Source of the DNA: Mycobacterium paraense
GTDB taxonomy: Bacteria > Actinomycetota > Actinomycetes > Mycobacteriales > Mycobacteriaceae
Direction of reading: 5' to 3'
Assembly (NCBI RefSeq): GCF_002101815.1
Contig: NZ_LQPM01000024.1
Coordinates: 208,746-272,745 of the forward strand
Length of the DNA stretch: 64,000 nucleotides
Positions 16,914 through 25,118 of the stretch are shown here, one piece after another (position 1 is the first letter of the stretch; the number at the start of each line of letters is the position of its first letter). The notes beneath the pieces were generated by a model that was not told the DNA's origin, did no database searches, and saw only the letters and a list, made by a program, of their open reading frames with translations. The translations under genes and the position numbers were made by a program.

Positions 16914-17246
16914 GTGAAACCGCTGCTCCTGACGATGCTGAGCCTCGCCGCCCTGGTCGGCGTGGCCGGTCCGGCGCGGGCCGACGGCACCGACGACGCG
17001 TTCCTCGCCTCGCTGCGCGCGGCGGGCATCACCTTTCCGGACCCGGGCCCGGCCATCGGGGCCGGAAGATGGGTCTGCGAGGCCGTGGGCAAGGGGACGC
17101 AGATGGCGGACGTCGTCAAGACCGTCCAGTCCCAGAACCCCGGCCTGCACGGCGACAACGCCGCCAGGTTCACCGCGATCGCGGCCAACGTGTACTGCCC
17201 GCAATCCCTGACGGTCACCAGCACGAAGATCGACGGCGGCGCATAA
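16914..17246 (+). CDS. DUF732 secreted protein
   Basis: 110 aa from GTG 16914. The signal peptide is MKPLLLTMLSLAALVGVAGP with cleavage after ARA, and the mature DUF732 domain shows FLASLRAAGITFPDPGPAIG ... VC ... GDNAARFTAIAANVYCPQ. Two conserved Cys (one in GRWVCEA, one in VYCPQ) likely form a disulfide. DUF732 proteins are common exported mycobacterial proteins of unknown function. The earlier ATG at 16860 lies inside the clpC2 operator and would put the signal peptide internally, so it was not used. A second DUF732 gene is at 20096. Confidence 0.85.
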   Translation: MKPLLLTMLSLAALVGVAGPARADGTDDAFLASLRAAGITFPDPGPAIGAGRWVCEAVGKGTQMADVVKTVQSQNPGLHGDNAARFTAIAANVYCPQSLTVTSTKIDGGA

Positions 17247-17359
17247 CCCCCGTCATTGGTTTTTTACATTCGCGTTCGCGAACACGCGGTTAACGAAACC
17301 TGTCGTCAACATTTCGCCTTTACGCTCCTGGGAAACAACGGCCCAGCTAAGGATGCAAT

Positions 17360-18844
17360 TTGGACTTCGTCCAGGCGCAGTTGATCAATCCACTGAGCAA
17401 TGCCCTGAATGGCCACGTCCTCGTTTACCTGCTGCTCGGCGTCGGCGTCTATTTCACGGTCCGCACCCGATTCATTCAGATCCGCTACTTCCCCCGCATG
17501 CTTCGCCAGCTCCGCAGATCCCACCGCCAAGACGGTGGGATCTCCTCTTTTCAGGCCTTCTGCGTCGGCCTCGCATCGCGGGTGGGCACCGGCAACATCG
17601 CCGGCGTCGCGATCGCGCTCACCGTCGGCGGCCCCGGCGCGATCTTCTGGATGTGGGTGGTGGCCGCGGTCGGCATGGCCACGGCGCTGATCGAGGCCAC
17701 CCTCGCCCAGATCTTCAAGGTCCGCTCCGGCGACGGCGCATTCCGCGGCGGCCCGGCGTTTTACATCCAGCGCGGTCTGCGCTCGCGGACGGGCGGCGTC
17801 CTGTTCGCCGTGCTGCTGGTGGTCGCGTTCTCCACCGCGTTCAACATGGTGGAGACCAACGCGATCAGCGGCGTGTTGAAGTCGTCGCACGGCGTCGACG
17901 TCGGTTGGACGACAGCGGCTTTGGCCGTGCTGGCGGGGTCCGTGCTCTTCGGCGGGGTGCGGCGGGTGGCCAAGGTCGCCGAGCTGGTCATCCCGGTCGT
18001 CGCAGTGATGTATGCGCTGCTGGCGCTGACGATCGTGGCGGTCAACATCACGGCGCTGCCGGCCGTCATCGAGGAGATCGTCGGCGGCGCGTTCGGAATC
18101 CGCCAGCTGGCAGGCGGTTTCGCCGGCGGCATCGCGACGGCCATGCTGACCGGGGTCAAGCGCGGGCTGTTCGCCTGCGAGGCGGGCATGGGCAGTTCGC
18201 CCAACATCGCGGGCGCGGCGACGGTGTCACATCCGGTGGAGCAGGGGCTGATTCAGTCGCTCGCCGTGTTCGTCGACACCATGGTGATCTGCACGGCCAC
18301 CGCGTTCATCGTGCTGATGTCGGGGCCCGGCGTCTACGATCCGGCGCGCACCGGTTCGGTGGCGGGCGCGAGCCTGACCGAGTCGGCGATCGCCGTCGGC
18401 CTCGGATCGTGGACCACCGTGCTGATGACGACCGTCGTCTTCGTCTTCGCGTTCGCCTCGGTGCTCAGCAATTACGTCTGCGCCGAGGCCAACCTGTTCT
18501 TCCTGGGCGGCCGCCATCTGGCGGTCAACGCCCTGAAAGCCGTGACGCTGCTGGCCATCGTCTTCGGCGCGATGTCTCAGCTCACCGTGGTGTGGGCGCT
18601 CGCCGACCTCGCGATGGCGCTGATGGCCATCGCCAACCTGGTCGCGATCTGCCTGCTGGGCAAGTGGGCGTTCGCGGCGGTGCGCGACTTTCATCGCCAG
18701 TCCGCCCGGGGCGTCCGGCCGGTCTTCGTCGCCAGCGCGGCCGGGCTGCCCGGCGCTCTCGACGGCGACATCTGGGAGATCCCCGAGCGCCGCCAGCTCG
18801 GCGCCCTGCCCGAGTCGTTGCGGCTCAGCCGCCCGGCGGCTTAG
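17360..18844 (+). CDS. Sodium:alanine symporter (AGCS family)
   Basis: 494-aa integral membrane protein. It begins with TTG (MDFVQAQLINPLSNAL), and no in-frame ATG or GTG gives a better N-terminus. The AGCS signatures are visible: GVASRVGTGNIAGVAIAL-like sequence near residue 75 (LASRVGTGNIAGVA) and the GMGSSPNIAGAA motif near 280. It imports Ala or Gly with Na+ across the inner membrane. It stands alone between two DUF732 genes. The ~110 bp upstream has a short AT-rich stretch and a GTTCGCGAAC dyad at 17274-17283 that I cannot interpret. Confidence 0.93.
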   Translation: MDFVQAQLINPLSNALNGHVLVYLLLGVGVYFTVRTRFIQIRYFPRMLRQLRRSHRQDGGISSFQAFCVGLASRVGTGNIAGVAIALTVGGPGAIFWMWVVAAVGMATALIEATLAQIFKVRSGDGAFRGGPAFYIQRGLRSRTGGVLFAVLLVVAFSTAFNMVETNAISGVLKSSHGVDVGWTTAALAVLAGSVLFGGVRRVAKVAELVIPVVAVMYALLALTIVAVNITALPAVIEEIVGGAFGIRQLAGGFAGGIATAMLTGVKRGLFACEAGMGSSPNIAGAATVSHPVEQGLIQSLAVFVDTMVICTATAFIVLMSGPGVYDPARTGSVAGASLTESAIAVGLGSWTTVLMTTVVFVFAFASVLSNYVCAEANLFFLGGRHLAVNALKAVTLLAIVFGAMSQLTVVWALADLAMALMAIANLVAICLLGKWAFAAVRDFHRQSARGVRPVFVASAAGLPGALDGDIWEIPERRQLGALPESLRLSRPAA

Positions 18845-18965
18845 CCGAGGAATCGCTCCCGGGGCGGTCGGAAAAAATGGGAAGTTGAACCGGCTCCGGG
18901 TCACGACCGTTGTCGGACACGACCTCGGGCTCGTAGCGATGCGAAAAGAGATCCGATGAATTCAT
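18825..18965 (-). CDS. Candidate small protein, 46 aa
   Basis: ATG 18965 to TGA 18825 encodes a 46-residue acidic, Pro-rich peptide beginning MNSSDLFSHRYEPEVVSDNG and ending SAKPPGG. A good ribosome binding site, AAGGA, lies 9 nt before the ATG. Except for a 20-bp overlap with the symporter's 3' end it occupies an otherwise empty gap of 300 bp. Its codons prefer G/C at position 3 less strictly than neighbours. No family is recognised, and no signal peptide or membrane segment is visible. It could be a genuine small gene or chance. Confidence 0.4.
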   Translation of the reverse strand: MNSSDLFSHRYEPEVVSDNGRDPEPVQLPIFSDRPGSDSSAKPPGG

Positions 18966-19131
18966 CGGGCGGGGTCCTTAAATTGGTCGGGTCTGGGTTG
19001 ATCTGTCGAGAGAAGACGATCGGTTCTGAGCTGCGCGTCTGCTAGACAAAATGTCCAGGCGGCAGGCCCAACGCGAACGGCTTACCACCCAACCTACACG
19101 CGAGCCTCGCGGGCGACCGCGCACGCGGCAA

Positions 19132-19137
19132 TAGGCT
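19132..19137 (+). promoter_or_regulatory. -10 box of a leaderless promoter (CtaG-like gene)
   Basis: TAGGCT lies 7 nt before the ATG at 19145 with no RBS, which fits leaderless TANNNT geometry. Confidence 0.45.
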
Positions 19138-19144
19138 AACGGCT

Positions 19145-20083
19145 ATGCGCGTCGATTTGGGGCCGCTGACGTGGGCCGCCCTGGTCCAGACCTGGCGTCT
19201 GGACTTGGTCTCCGCGGCGGTCATTGTGGTGGTGGCCACCGCATATGCGTGGTGTTACCGGCGCGGCCGCAGCGTGGACCGCACGGTCGGGCCCGCCCAG
19301 GCCGGCTGCTTCGGGGCCGGCGTCGCGCTGTGGGCGCTGGCGACGATGAGCTCGGTCGGCGCCTACGCCAACGCCCTGTTCTGGATGCGCGCGCTGCAGG
19401 TGCTGATGCTGCTCTACCTCGTGCCGTTTTTCCTGGCGCAGGGTAAGCCGGTCACCGTCGTGCGCGACGCGCTCGGCGCATCCGGGCGCGAGCGCATCGA
19501 CCGGCTGCTGGCGACCCGGTCCGCGCGGGTGCTCGCCCACCCGTTGACCACGTCGCTGGCGATGCTGGGTACGCCGTGGCTGCTGTACCTGACGCCCTGG
19601 TACACCGCGTCCCTCGACAACGAATGGATCGGCGCGCCCACGCGTATCCTGTTGGTGGCCATCGGTTTTGGCTATTTCTACGCCCGGCTGCAGGCGGATC
19701 CCGTGCCCCGCAGGTACCCCCAGGGGATTTCGTTGCTCATCACCGTCGCCGAGGCGCTCGGCGACGGCGTGCTGGGATTGGTGATCTGGCAGGGCCCGTT
19801 GATCGGCGCGGCGTATTACGCGGCGTTGCACCGATCGTGGGGGCCGGATCAGCGGCTCGACCAGACGATCGGCGCGGGCGTCTTGTGGATCCTCGGGGAC
19901 CTGGTCGGCTGGCCGTTCGTGCTGCTGCTGATGCGCGCGCTGTCCCGCGACGACAAGGCGCGCGCGGTTGAGGTCGACGCCGAGCTGGACGCCGTCGAAG
20001 CCGACCAGGGCGACACCGCCGCGCCGTCCGGATTGTGGTGGGAGAACGATCCCGAGCTGCGCGAGCGGTTCCGGCGCCGTTAA
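19145..20083 (+). CDS. Cytochrome c oxidase assembly (caa3 CtaG)-like membrane protein
   Basis: 312 aa with about seven transmembrane helices. The arrangement resembles the caa3_CtaG family (LYLVPFFLAQGKP, HPLTTSLAMLGTPWLLYLTP, WQGPLIGAAYYAALH), thought to help copper or haem-copper oxidase assembly. Full-length mycobacterial CtaG-like proteins can be fused to CopD; here only the CtaG-like part is seen. A charged soluble C-terminal tail (about 35 residues) follows. The downstream DUF732 gene starts 12 bp after its stop, so the two may be co-transcribed. Metal role is inferred from family only. Confidence 0.8.
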   Translation: MRVDLGPLTWAALVQTWRLDLVSAAVIVVVATAYAWCYRRGRSVDRTVGPAQAGCFGAGVALWALATMSSVGAYANALFWMRALQVLMLLYLVPFFLAQGKPVTVVRDALGASGRERIDRLLATRSARVLAHPLTTSLAMLGTPWLLYLTPWYTASLDNEWIGAPTRILLVAIGFGYFYARLQADPVPRRYPQGISLLITVAEALGDGVLGLVIWQGPLIGAAYYAALHRSWGPDQRLDQTIGAGVLWILGDLVGWPFVLLLMRALSRDDKARAVEVDAELDAVEADQGDTAAPSGLWWENDPELRERFRRR

Positions 20084-20095
20084 GCTGGCCAGGCC

Positions 20096-20455
20096 ATGAG
20101 ACTTCTGTGGGGGGTGGCGATCGCCGTCGCCGCGATCGGCCTGGCCGCGCCGGCCCATGCCGACCCGGACCCCAACGCCGACCCGGCGACAGACGCCGAC
20201 TTCCTCGCCGCGCTCAGGTTCGCCGGCATCACCTACCAGGACCCCAACGCCGCGATATCGACCGCCAAGACGCTGTGCCAGTTGGAGGACTCGGGATCGT
20301 CCGAGGACGAGATCATCGGAAACCTTCAGCAGCGCAACGGGTTCAGCGGAAACGGCGCGGCCAAGTTCACCGTGATCGCGGTCGGCGCCTACTGCCCGAA
20401 GTACCTCACCGGCGAGGGTCGCGGCCCCAAGCCCGAGGGCGCGGCCGGCGACTAG
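20096..20455 (+). CDS. DUF732 secreted protein, second copy
   Basis: 119 aa. Signal peptide MRLLWGVAIAVAAIGLAAP with cleavage after AHA. Mature DUF732 domain: DADFLAALRFAGITYQDPNA, LC, NGAAKFTVIAVGAYCPKYL. It is a clear paralogue of the protein at 16914 (FLASLRAAGITFPDP / FLAALRFAGITYQDP). Its last codons plus the stop (GPKPEGAAGD) are repeated as DNA at 24057-24097, on the far side of a 3.6-kb gene cassette. That makes this gene's end the likely insertion boundary. Confidence 0.88.
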   Translation: MRLLWGVAIAVAAIGLAAPAHADPDPNADPATDADFLAALRFAGITYQDPNAAISTAKTLCQLEDSGSSEDEIIGNLQQRNGFSGNGAAKFTVIAVGAYCPKYLTGEGRGPKPEGAAGD

Positions 20456-20463
20456 CCGCGGCT
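20423..20463 (+). repeat. 41-bp direct repeat, left copy (3' end of DUF732 gene)
   Basis: Positions 20423-20463 match 24057-24097 in direct orientation at 40 of 41 bases; the single difference is C versus T at 20452/24086. The left copy is functional coding sequence (last ten codons and stop of the DUF732 gene). The repeat frames the cassette 20464-24056. Confidence 0.92.
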
Positions 20464-20488
20464 GGCCTGGGACTCGACCTCAGCGGCG

Positions 20489-22135
20489 TCATGTATCGAG
20501 CCGATGGAAGTAGTCGCGCACGCGGTCGAAATCCATGGCGTCATTGCGATAGCCGACATACTTGTCCGGTCGGATCAGATACAGGCTGGGGCGCCGGACC
20601 CCGTACCGGTTGTGCACGTCGCTGCGTAGATCGGCGTAGACGCCGGGGGTGGACCCAGAGGCCACATGGCACCGGGTGATCACGTGGACCTGTCCATTCC
20701 CGGCCATGACTTGTTCGGCGTGGAGCTTCCACTCGGTCAACGCGTCGGGCCTCGATTCGTCCGCGGCGAAGAGCAACAGGTGATGGCCGAGGGCTCGGAA
20801 CAGGTGCCGCAGGGCCACCGGCCCCGATTCGGTCTCGACATACCCATCCCGAACGACTTCACCGGCCTCCGGACCGGCTTCGGAGTCGCTCCACGGCCGC
20901 GGCTTGGCGTTGACCCAATGCTCGTAGACCAGTGCGCTGTTGCGGTAGTTGACCAGGTGCTCGCCGAGGGCATTCGAGAACTTCTGCTGCGCGGTGTTGA
21001 GCTCGCCGAACAAACGCAGGGCGTGGCGGCGCACCCGACGAGCGACCAGGGCGTTCCCGGTCGCGACGCGGGTAGCGGTTGATGTTGCGTTGATGACCGA
21101 GCTTGCGACCGGCCGGCGTTCGGACTGGTAGCTGTCGAGAAGCCTGGGATCGCGGCGGTCGGCAACGACGAGGGCGAGCTTCCAGCCGAGGTTATAGGCG
21201 TCCTGCATACCGGTATTCATGCCCTGGCCGCCGATCGGGCTGTGACTGTGTGCGGCGTCGCCGGCCAATAACACTCGGCCGCTGCGGAATTGCATCGCCA
21301 GCCCTTCACGGGCCACGAAGGCTGAACTCCACTGCAGGTCGCGCAGTCGCGGGTCCAGCGGGGTGCGCTCGCCGACGTTGGCGGCGAAGTCGATCAGCCC
21401 GGGCCGCCCGGGCGGGTGGTCGTCAGCGGCGTTGGTGATGATCCGCCAGTAACCACCCGGCATCGGGAATACCGCGACCAGCCCGGTCTTCGCGAACCAG
21501 ACGTGGAAGCAGTCGCGCGGGATGTCCCAGTCTGCGGCGACGTCCCCGAGGATAAAGTTTCGACGGAGATCCGCTGTCTCCCATCCGATTCCGGCCGCTG
21601 TGCGCACGGTGCTGTGGGCGCCGTCGCAGCCGATCAGCCAGCCGGCGCTGAACCGTTCGCTGCGGCCGCCCGGATGGACGATTTCGGCGGTGACGACGCC
21701 GTCATCGGGCCGAAAGGAGGCCAGGCGTGTTTCCCACTCGACTTCGACACCCAGTTTTTCTACCTTGTCGCGGAGCAGTTCGACCGTCTGCCACTGCGGC
21801 AGGACCAGGTCGATCGGGAATGGCGAGTCGAGGGCGGTGAGGTCCAGCTCCGCCACGGCGGTGGAATCCTGGTGGAAGTTGAGTCTTCGCAACGGTATTC
21901 CGCGTTGGAGTGCAGCCGCCGCAATGCCAAGATCATCAAGCAACTCCAGCGATCGCGCCGCCACGGCTACGGCCCGGCTTTCCTTCACCTCGGCCTTCCC
22001 GGCGTCGATGACCCGCGGGATCACACCGCGCCGGGCCAGCTCGGCCGCCAGCACCAAACCGGTGGGCCCGGCACCCACAATCAAGATTTCGGCGCCTTCA
22101 TGCTCGGAAGCCCGTCGCCGCGGCTGTGCGTTCAC
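20489..22135 (-). CDS. FAD-dependent aromatic monooxygenase (class A, PheA/TfdB/Rox type)
   Basis: 548 aa. The three class A flavin hydroxylase fingerprints are intact: ILIVGAGPTGLVLAAELARR (GxGxxG, near residue 18), GCDGAHSTVR (DG motif, near 170) and VLLAGDAAHSHSPIGGQGMN (GD motif, near 290). The last ~150 residues look like the thioredoxin-like C-terminal domain of phenol hydroxylase and rifampicin monooxygenase relatives. It should hydroxylate an aromatic or polyketide substrate with NAD(P)H and O2. GTG 22135 is chosen because AAAGGA lies just upstream; the frame further up overlaps the neighbour gene. Confidence 0.88.
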   Translation of the reverse strand: MNAQPRRRASEHEGAEILIVGAGPTGLVLAAELARRGVIPRVIDAGKAEVKESRAVAVAARSLELLDDLGIAAAALQRGIPLRRLNFHQDSTAVAELDLTALDSPFPIDLVLPQWQTVELLRDKVEKLGVEVEWETRLASFRPDDGVVTAEIVHPGGRSERFSAGWLIGCDGAHSTVRTAAGIGWETADLRRNFILGDVAADWDIPRDCFHVWFAKTGLVAVFPMPGGYWRIITNAADDHPPGRPGLIDFAANVGERTPLDPRLRDLQWSSAFVAREGLAMQFRSGRVLLAGDAAHSHSPIGGQGMNTGMQDAYNLGWKLALVVADRRDPRLLDSYQSERRPVASSVINATSTATRVATGNALVARRVRRHALRLFGELNTAQQKFSNALGEHLVNYRNSALVYEHWVNAKPRPWSDSEAGPEAGEVVRDGYVETESGPVALRHLFRALGHHLLLFAADESRPDALTEWKLHAEQVMAGNGQVHVITRCHVASGSTPGVYADLRSDVHNRYGVRRPSLYLIRPDKYVGYRNDAMDFDRVRDYFHRLDT

Positions 22136-22172
22136 ACCGATCCTTTCGTTGTTCACCGCGAAGGCGGCCGGG

Positions 22173-22460
22173 TCATTGAATCCGCTGCGCCCCATACCAA
22201 ACGCCGTCCGGAGCGCCGACCGCCCCGGCCCGTTCGCGGGCGGCCGCCAGTTCGGCGGAGGTAGCGAATTCACGAGCCTTGGTGAGGTCGTGCATATCCA
22301 TGACGACGATGACGGTGTCGGGGTCGCCGGCATCGATGTAGGTTCCCGTGACCACCAGGCCGTGTTCGCGACGCACGCGGTCAAGCTCGGGATCGCGGAA
22401 TACGGTGTTCCACCGCTCGACGCTGGCGACCCGTTGCTTGACGAGCATTACTCCGGTCAT
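22173..22460 (-). CDS. Small conserved protein (possible dimeric alpha/beta-barrel)
   Basis: 95 aa. ATG 22460 follows a strong RBS (AGGAGG, 5 nt away). The protein alternates short strands and helices (MLVKQRVASVERWNTVF, LVVTGTYIDAGDPDTVIVVM, LTKAREFATSAELAAARERA) in a pattern like ABM/cyclase-type ferredoxin-like barrels. I do not recognise a named family. It lies between the methyltransferase (11 bp upstream) and the monooxygenase (37 bp downstream) in one minus-strand operon. A role in binding or shaping the monooxygenase substrate is a guess from position. Confidence 0.75.
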   Translation of the reverse strand: MTGVMLVKQRVASVERWNTVFRDPELDRVRREHGLVVTGTYIDAGDPDTVIVVMDMHDLTKAREFATSAELAAARERAGAVGAPDGVWYGAQRIQ

Positions 22461-22471
22461 GACTCCTCCTG

Positions 22472-23344
22472 TCAACTCGCGTTTTTCGCTGTCTTGTGGG
22501 CGGTGGCAAGCCACGCGCGGACCGCTCCGTCCCGCTTGGGGTTGAACGGGGGTGGGACAGGCCGCCCGTACTCGGGCGCCACCTGTGCAAGGTCGCGAAT
22601 CTCGGCTTTCCAGCCGCGTCGGCCTAGCCAGGTGGCCAAGTCCTCGGACGGCCCGCCGCGCCAGAGCGAGACGAGTTCGGGTGAGATGGCGGCTCGCGCG
22701 GCGCGAAGCAGCTCGGAATCCTCGTTGTGGTCAAGGGCCAGGGTGCTTCCTACGGCAGAGCACGAGCCGATCCGGTCAAGGAAAACGTCGGCCGAGTCGG
22801 GTTCGAGAGCGTAAAGGATTCCTTCGGCAAGCCAGGCGGTCGGCTTTCCGGGATCAAATCCGAATTTCGCCAGTTCTGCCGGCCAGTCGGAGCGCAAATC
22901 CAGCGCCACGGAGACACGCCGGCAGCGGGGCTGCGCGTGGAGCTCATCGAGGACGTTGGACTTGAAAGCCAAAACCTCCGGCTGGTCGACTTCGTGCACT
23001 ACGGTGCCGGGCGGCCAGTTCAACCGGAAAGCGCGGCTATCCATGCCGCAGGCCAGCAGCACCACCTGGGTGATGCCGGCGCCGGCGGAATCCAGAAGCG
23101 CTTGATCCAGGAATCGGGTCCGCACCGCAACTTGGTCGGCCATCAGCTCGAGGAAGCCGGGCCCGCTGCCGTCGCCGCCCCAGAGCGATCCGCGGGGATC
23201 GGCACGCTCCACAAACGCTTGCGCGTACGGATCGTTGAAAAGCCGGTTGGTGCGGCGGCTTTCGCGGGCCCGCAGGGCGGCAACGCCCAGTGAGGTGGCG
23301 CCGACGCCCGTCGGCGTCGGGTGTGAATTTGCCTGCTGTGCCAT
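22472..23344 (-). CDS. SAM-dependent methyltransferase, TIGR00027/LCMT-like family
   Basis: 290 aa. This mycobacterium-rich O-methyltransferase family is marked by an N-terminal SLGVAALRARESRRTNRLF, PYAQAFV, and a SAM site VVLLACGMDSRAFRLNWPPG (about residues 94-113), then VHEVDQPEVLAFK and WLAEGILYAL. The substrate is unknown; paralogues are many in mycobacteria. It is the first gene of the three-gene operon, with an operator 27-46 bp upstream of its ATG. The TetR gene is divergent. Confidence 0.9.
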   Translation of the reverse strand: MAQQANSHPTPTGVGATSLGVAALRARESRRTNRLFNDPYAQAFVERADPRGSLWGGDGSGPGFLELMADQVAVRTRFLDQALLDSAGAGITQVVLLACGMDSRAFRLNWPPGTVVHEVDQPEVLAFKSNVLDELHAQPRCRRVSVALDLRSDWPAELAKFGFDPGKPTAWLAEGILYALEPDSADVFLDRIGSCSAVGSTLALDHNEDSELLRAARAAISPELVSLWRGGPSEDLATWLGRRGWKAEIRDLAQVAPEYGRPVPPPFNPKRDGAVRAWLATAHKTAKNAS

Positions 23345-23370
23345 CGCCCGCCCTTTCTCGGCCGTGCCAT

Positions 23371-23437
23371 ATGTCTACAGATGTAGACATCGCCCATCGT
23401 AAGGTCTCGTAGGGCATGATGTCTACAGCTGTAGATA
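23371..23437. promoter_or_regulatory. Two TetR-type dyad operators in divergent promoter
   Basis: Operator 1 (23371-23390) is ATGTCTACAGATGTAGACAT, palindromic but for the two central bases. Operator 2 (23420-23437) has the perfect core TCTACAGCTGTAGA (23422-23435). Centres are 48 bp apart; one is close to each of the divergent starts (23344 and 23458). The shared half-site TCTACA makes one ligand likely, most simply the adjacent TetR protein repressing itself and the operon. Confidence 0.75.
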
Positions 23438-23457
23438 AATAGTCGATTGGAGGCGGC

Positions 23458-24057
23458 ATGCCACCACCGGTCAACCGGGCGAGCGCCGGGGAGAGCGCCC
23501 CGCCGCGTCGCAACGCCGCCGCCACCCGGGCGCGGCTCCTGCAAGCGGCCCGCGAGCAGTTCCTGAGTCAGGGGTACCGGGCCACGTCGCTCCGCGCGAT
23601 CGCCGCGGCGGCGGGCGTCGACGTGATGCTGATCCGCCGCTATTTCGGGTCAAAGGAGCAGCTGTTCGCCGAGGCCACCGACGTCTCCGACAATGTCGCC
23701 GCGGTGCACGAGGCAGCCGACGGCGCGATATCCGGTGTCCTGATGGATCGGGTGTTGCGCGCCCGCCGCGACGTGGACGCACCATTGTTTGCGCTGCTGC
23801 GCTCCAGCGGCGACCCCGACGTCGTCGCGCGCCTGAACGCTCAGCTCGAAACCGGCCTGACCCGCAACCTGTCCGAGCGCATCACCGCCGACCAGCCAAG
23901 GCTTCGCGCCGACCTGGTCGCCGCCCTACTCCTCGGAGTGGGTGTCCTGCGCGCCCTGCTCCAAAAAGAACCCCTCGCCACCGCCGACGACCGCGAGATC
24001 GCCGCCCTTTTTGCGGAAGCATTCGAGGCGCTGACCAAGCTGCCTCAAGACGCTTAG
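23458..24057 (+). CDS. TetR-family transcriptional regulator
   Basis: 199 aa. N-terminal HTH: ARLLQAAREQFLSQGYRATS followed by LRAIAAAAGVDVMLIRRYFG (about residues 24-63). The C-terminal ligand domain is helical and not assignable to a drug class. An RBS (GGAGG) lies 5 nt before the ATG. Both dyads in the 113-bp intergenic region are natural targets, so it likely represses itself and the methyltransferase-monooxygenase operon until a small molecule binds. Its stop overlaps the first base of the right-hand direct repeat, so the cassette boundary is set right at the end of this gene. Confidence 0.93.
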   Translation: MPPPVNRASAGESAPPRRNAAATRARLLQAAREQFLSQGYRATSLRAIAAAAGVDVMLIRRYFGSKEQLFAEATDVSDNVAAVHEAADGAISGVLMDRVLRARRDVDAPLFALLRSSGDPDVVARLNAQLETGLTRNLSERITADQPRLRADLVAALLLGVGVLRALLQKEPLATADDREIAALFAEAFEALTKLPQDA

Positions 24058-24097
24058 GCCCCAAGCCCGAGGGCGCGGCCGGCGATTAGCCGCGGCT
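24057..24097 (+). repeat. 41-bp direct repeat, right copy
   Basis: This copy repeats the 3' end of the DUF732 gene (40 of 41 bases) but is not in any DUF732 frame. It starts at the last base of the TetR stop codon and ends inside the stop codon of the convergent O-methyltransferase gene. It is the remnant side of the duplication. Confidence 0.92.
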
Positions 24098-25118
24098 AAA
24101 CCGCGCGGCCCTCGATGATGCTGAACCGCGACGCGGTCTCGATCACGCCGACCATCTCGAAACCGGCCGCGTCGAACAGGCGGCGGTACTCGCCCGCGGT
24201 GCGTTCGCGGCCGTTGTTGATGATCAGCATCTCCATGTCCGTCCACTTGCCGATCGGCCCGCTGTCGTCTTCGGGGATGACGGTCTCGACCAGCAGCAGC
24301 GCGGCGCCGGCGGGAGCGGCCGACCGCACGTTCCGCAAAATCCGCAGCGACGCGTCGTCGTCCCAGTCGTGGATGATGTGCTTGAGGATGTAGGCGTCGG
24401 CCCCGGTCGGGACGCTGTCGAAAAACGAACCCTCGGCGAGCCGGACCCGTTCGGCATGGGTTTCCTGCAGCAGCGTCGGTGCTCCGGCGATCACCTCGGG
24501 CAGGTCGTACAGCACCCCTTGGGCGTCGGGCGCCGACGCCAGGATCGCGCCGAGCAGCCGACCGTGGCCGCCGGCGACGTCGACGATGGTGGCGAACCGG
24601 GTGAAGTCGTACGCCTCGACGACGGGCCCGATCGACAACCCGGACAGGCCCGTCATGGCGTCGTTGAAAATCTGTCCGAACTCGGGCTCGTCGCCCAGGT
24701 AGTCGAAGAAGTCCTTGCCGCGCAACGCGGGAACGACCGAGGTGCCGGTTTTGATCGCCTCCGTCAGCAGGCTCCAGTGCTCGCGGTGTTGCCGCGCGCC
24801 GATGAAGCGCGCCATCGGCGCCATCGACACCGGGGCGTCGGAGCGCAACACCTCGGCCATCGGGGTCAGCTGGTAGCGGCCGTCGTCGCGTTGCGCGAAG
24901 ATGCCCTTGCTGATCAGGGCCCGCAGCAGCCGGCCCAACGCGTCGGCGTCGGCCCCGACCCGGCCGGCCAATTCGTCGATCGGGAGCGGTCCCGCGGACA
25001 GCGCGTCCGCGACGCGAAGGTCGGCGACCGCGGTGATGCCCTGGGAAACCCACGCGGCGAGGATCAGCTCCTGCATTACCTCCGCCGGGGAAGCGGCTCG
25101 TGCGTCGGGTGAAGTCAT
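24096..25118 (-). CDS. O-methyltransferase (acetylserotonin/hydroxyneurosporene type)
   Basis: 340 aa. An N-terminal dimerisation/winged-helix domain (residues ~10-100, AVADLRVADALSAGPLPIDE, LLRALISKGIF) is followed by the catalytic domain. SAM motif is VDVAGGHGRLLGAIL; catalytic His is in LKHIIHDWDDDASLRIL, as in plant-type and polyketide O-methyltransferases. It methylates a hydroxyl on an aromatic or polyketide-like compound (substrate unknown). ATG 25118 is chosen over 25151 because it gives the usual short N-terminus. Its stop is inside the right direct repeat, so its 3' end may have been set by the insertion event. Confidence 0.9.
   Translation of the reverse strand: MTSPDARAASPAEVMQELILAAWVSQGITAVADLRVADALSAGPLPIDELAGRVGADADALGRLLRALISKGIFAQRDDGRYQLTPMAEVLRSDAPVSMAPMARFIGARQHREHWSLLTEAIKTGTSVVPALRGKDFFDYLGDEPEFGQIFNDAMTGLSGLSIGPVVEAYDFTRFATIVDVAGGHGRLLGAILASAPDAQGVLYDLPEVIAGAPTLLQETHAERVRLAEGSFFDSVPTGADAYILKHIIHDWDDDASLRILRNVRSAAPAGAALLLVETVIPEDDSGPIGKWTDMEMLIINNGRERTAGEYRRLFDAAGFEMVGVIETASRFSIIEGRAV

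Larger units (their letters stand above)
20464..24056. other. Repeat-bounded cassette: FAD monooxygenase, small protein, methyltransferase, TetR
   Basis: Between the two 41-bp direct repeats lies a complete regulatory unit of four genes: a TetR regulator reading outward to the right, and divergently a methyltransferase, a 95-aa protein and an FAD monooxygenase. Both promoters carry dyad operators. No transposase, integrase or tRNA is inside, so the route of entry is unknown. One repeat copy is a gene end and the other is extra. That points to insertion, or to duplication followed by capture, rather than to ancestral order. Confidence 0.6.

Noticed and set aside
17274..17283. GTTCGCGAAC dyad upstream of the symporter
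   Set aside because: Only 10 bp, common by chance in such GC-rich DNA, and lacks the TCGAAC/GTTCGA shape of a mycobacterial LexA site.
20464..24056. Classical insertion sequence or transposon
   Set aside because: No transposase or integrase frame and no terminal inverted repeats were seen; only direct repeats.
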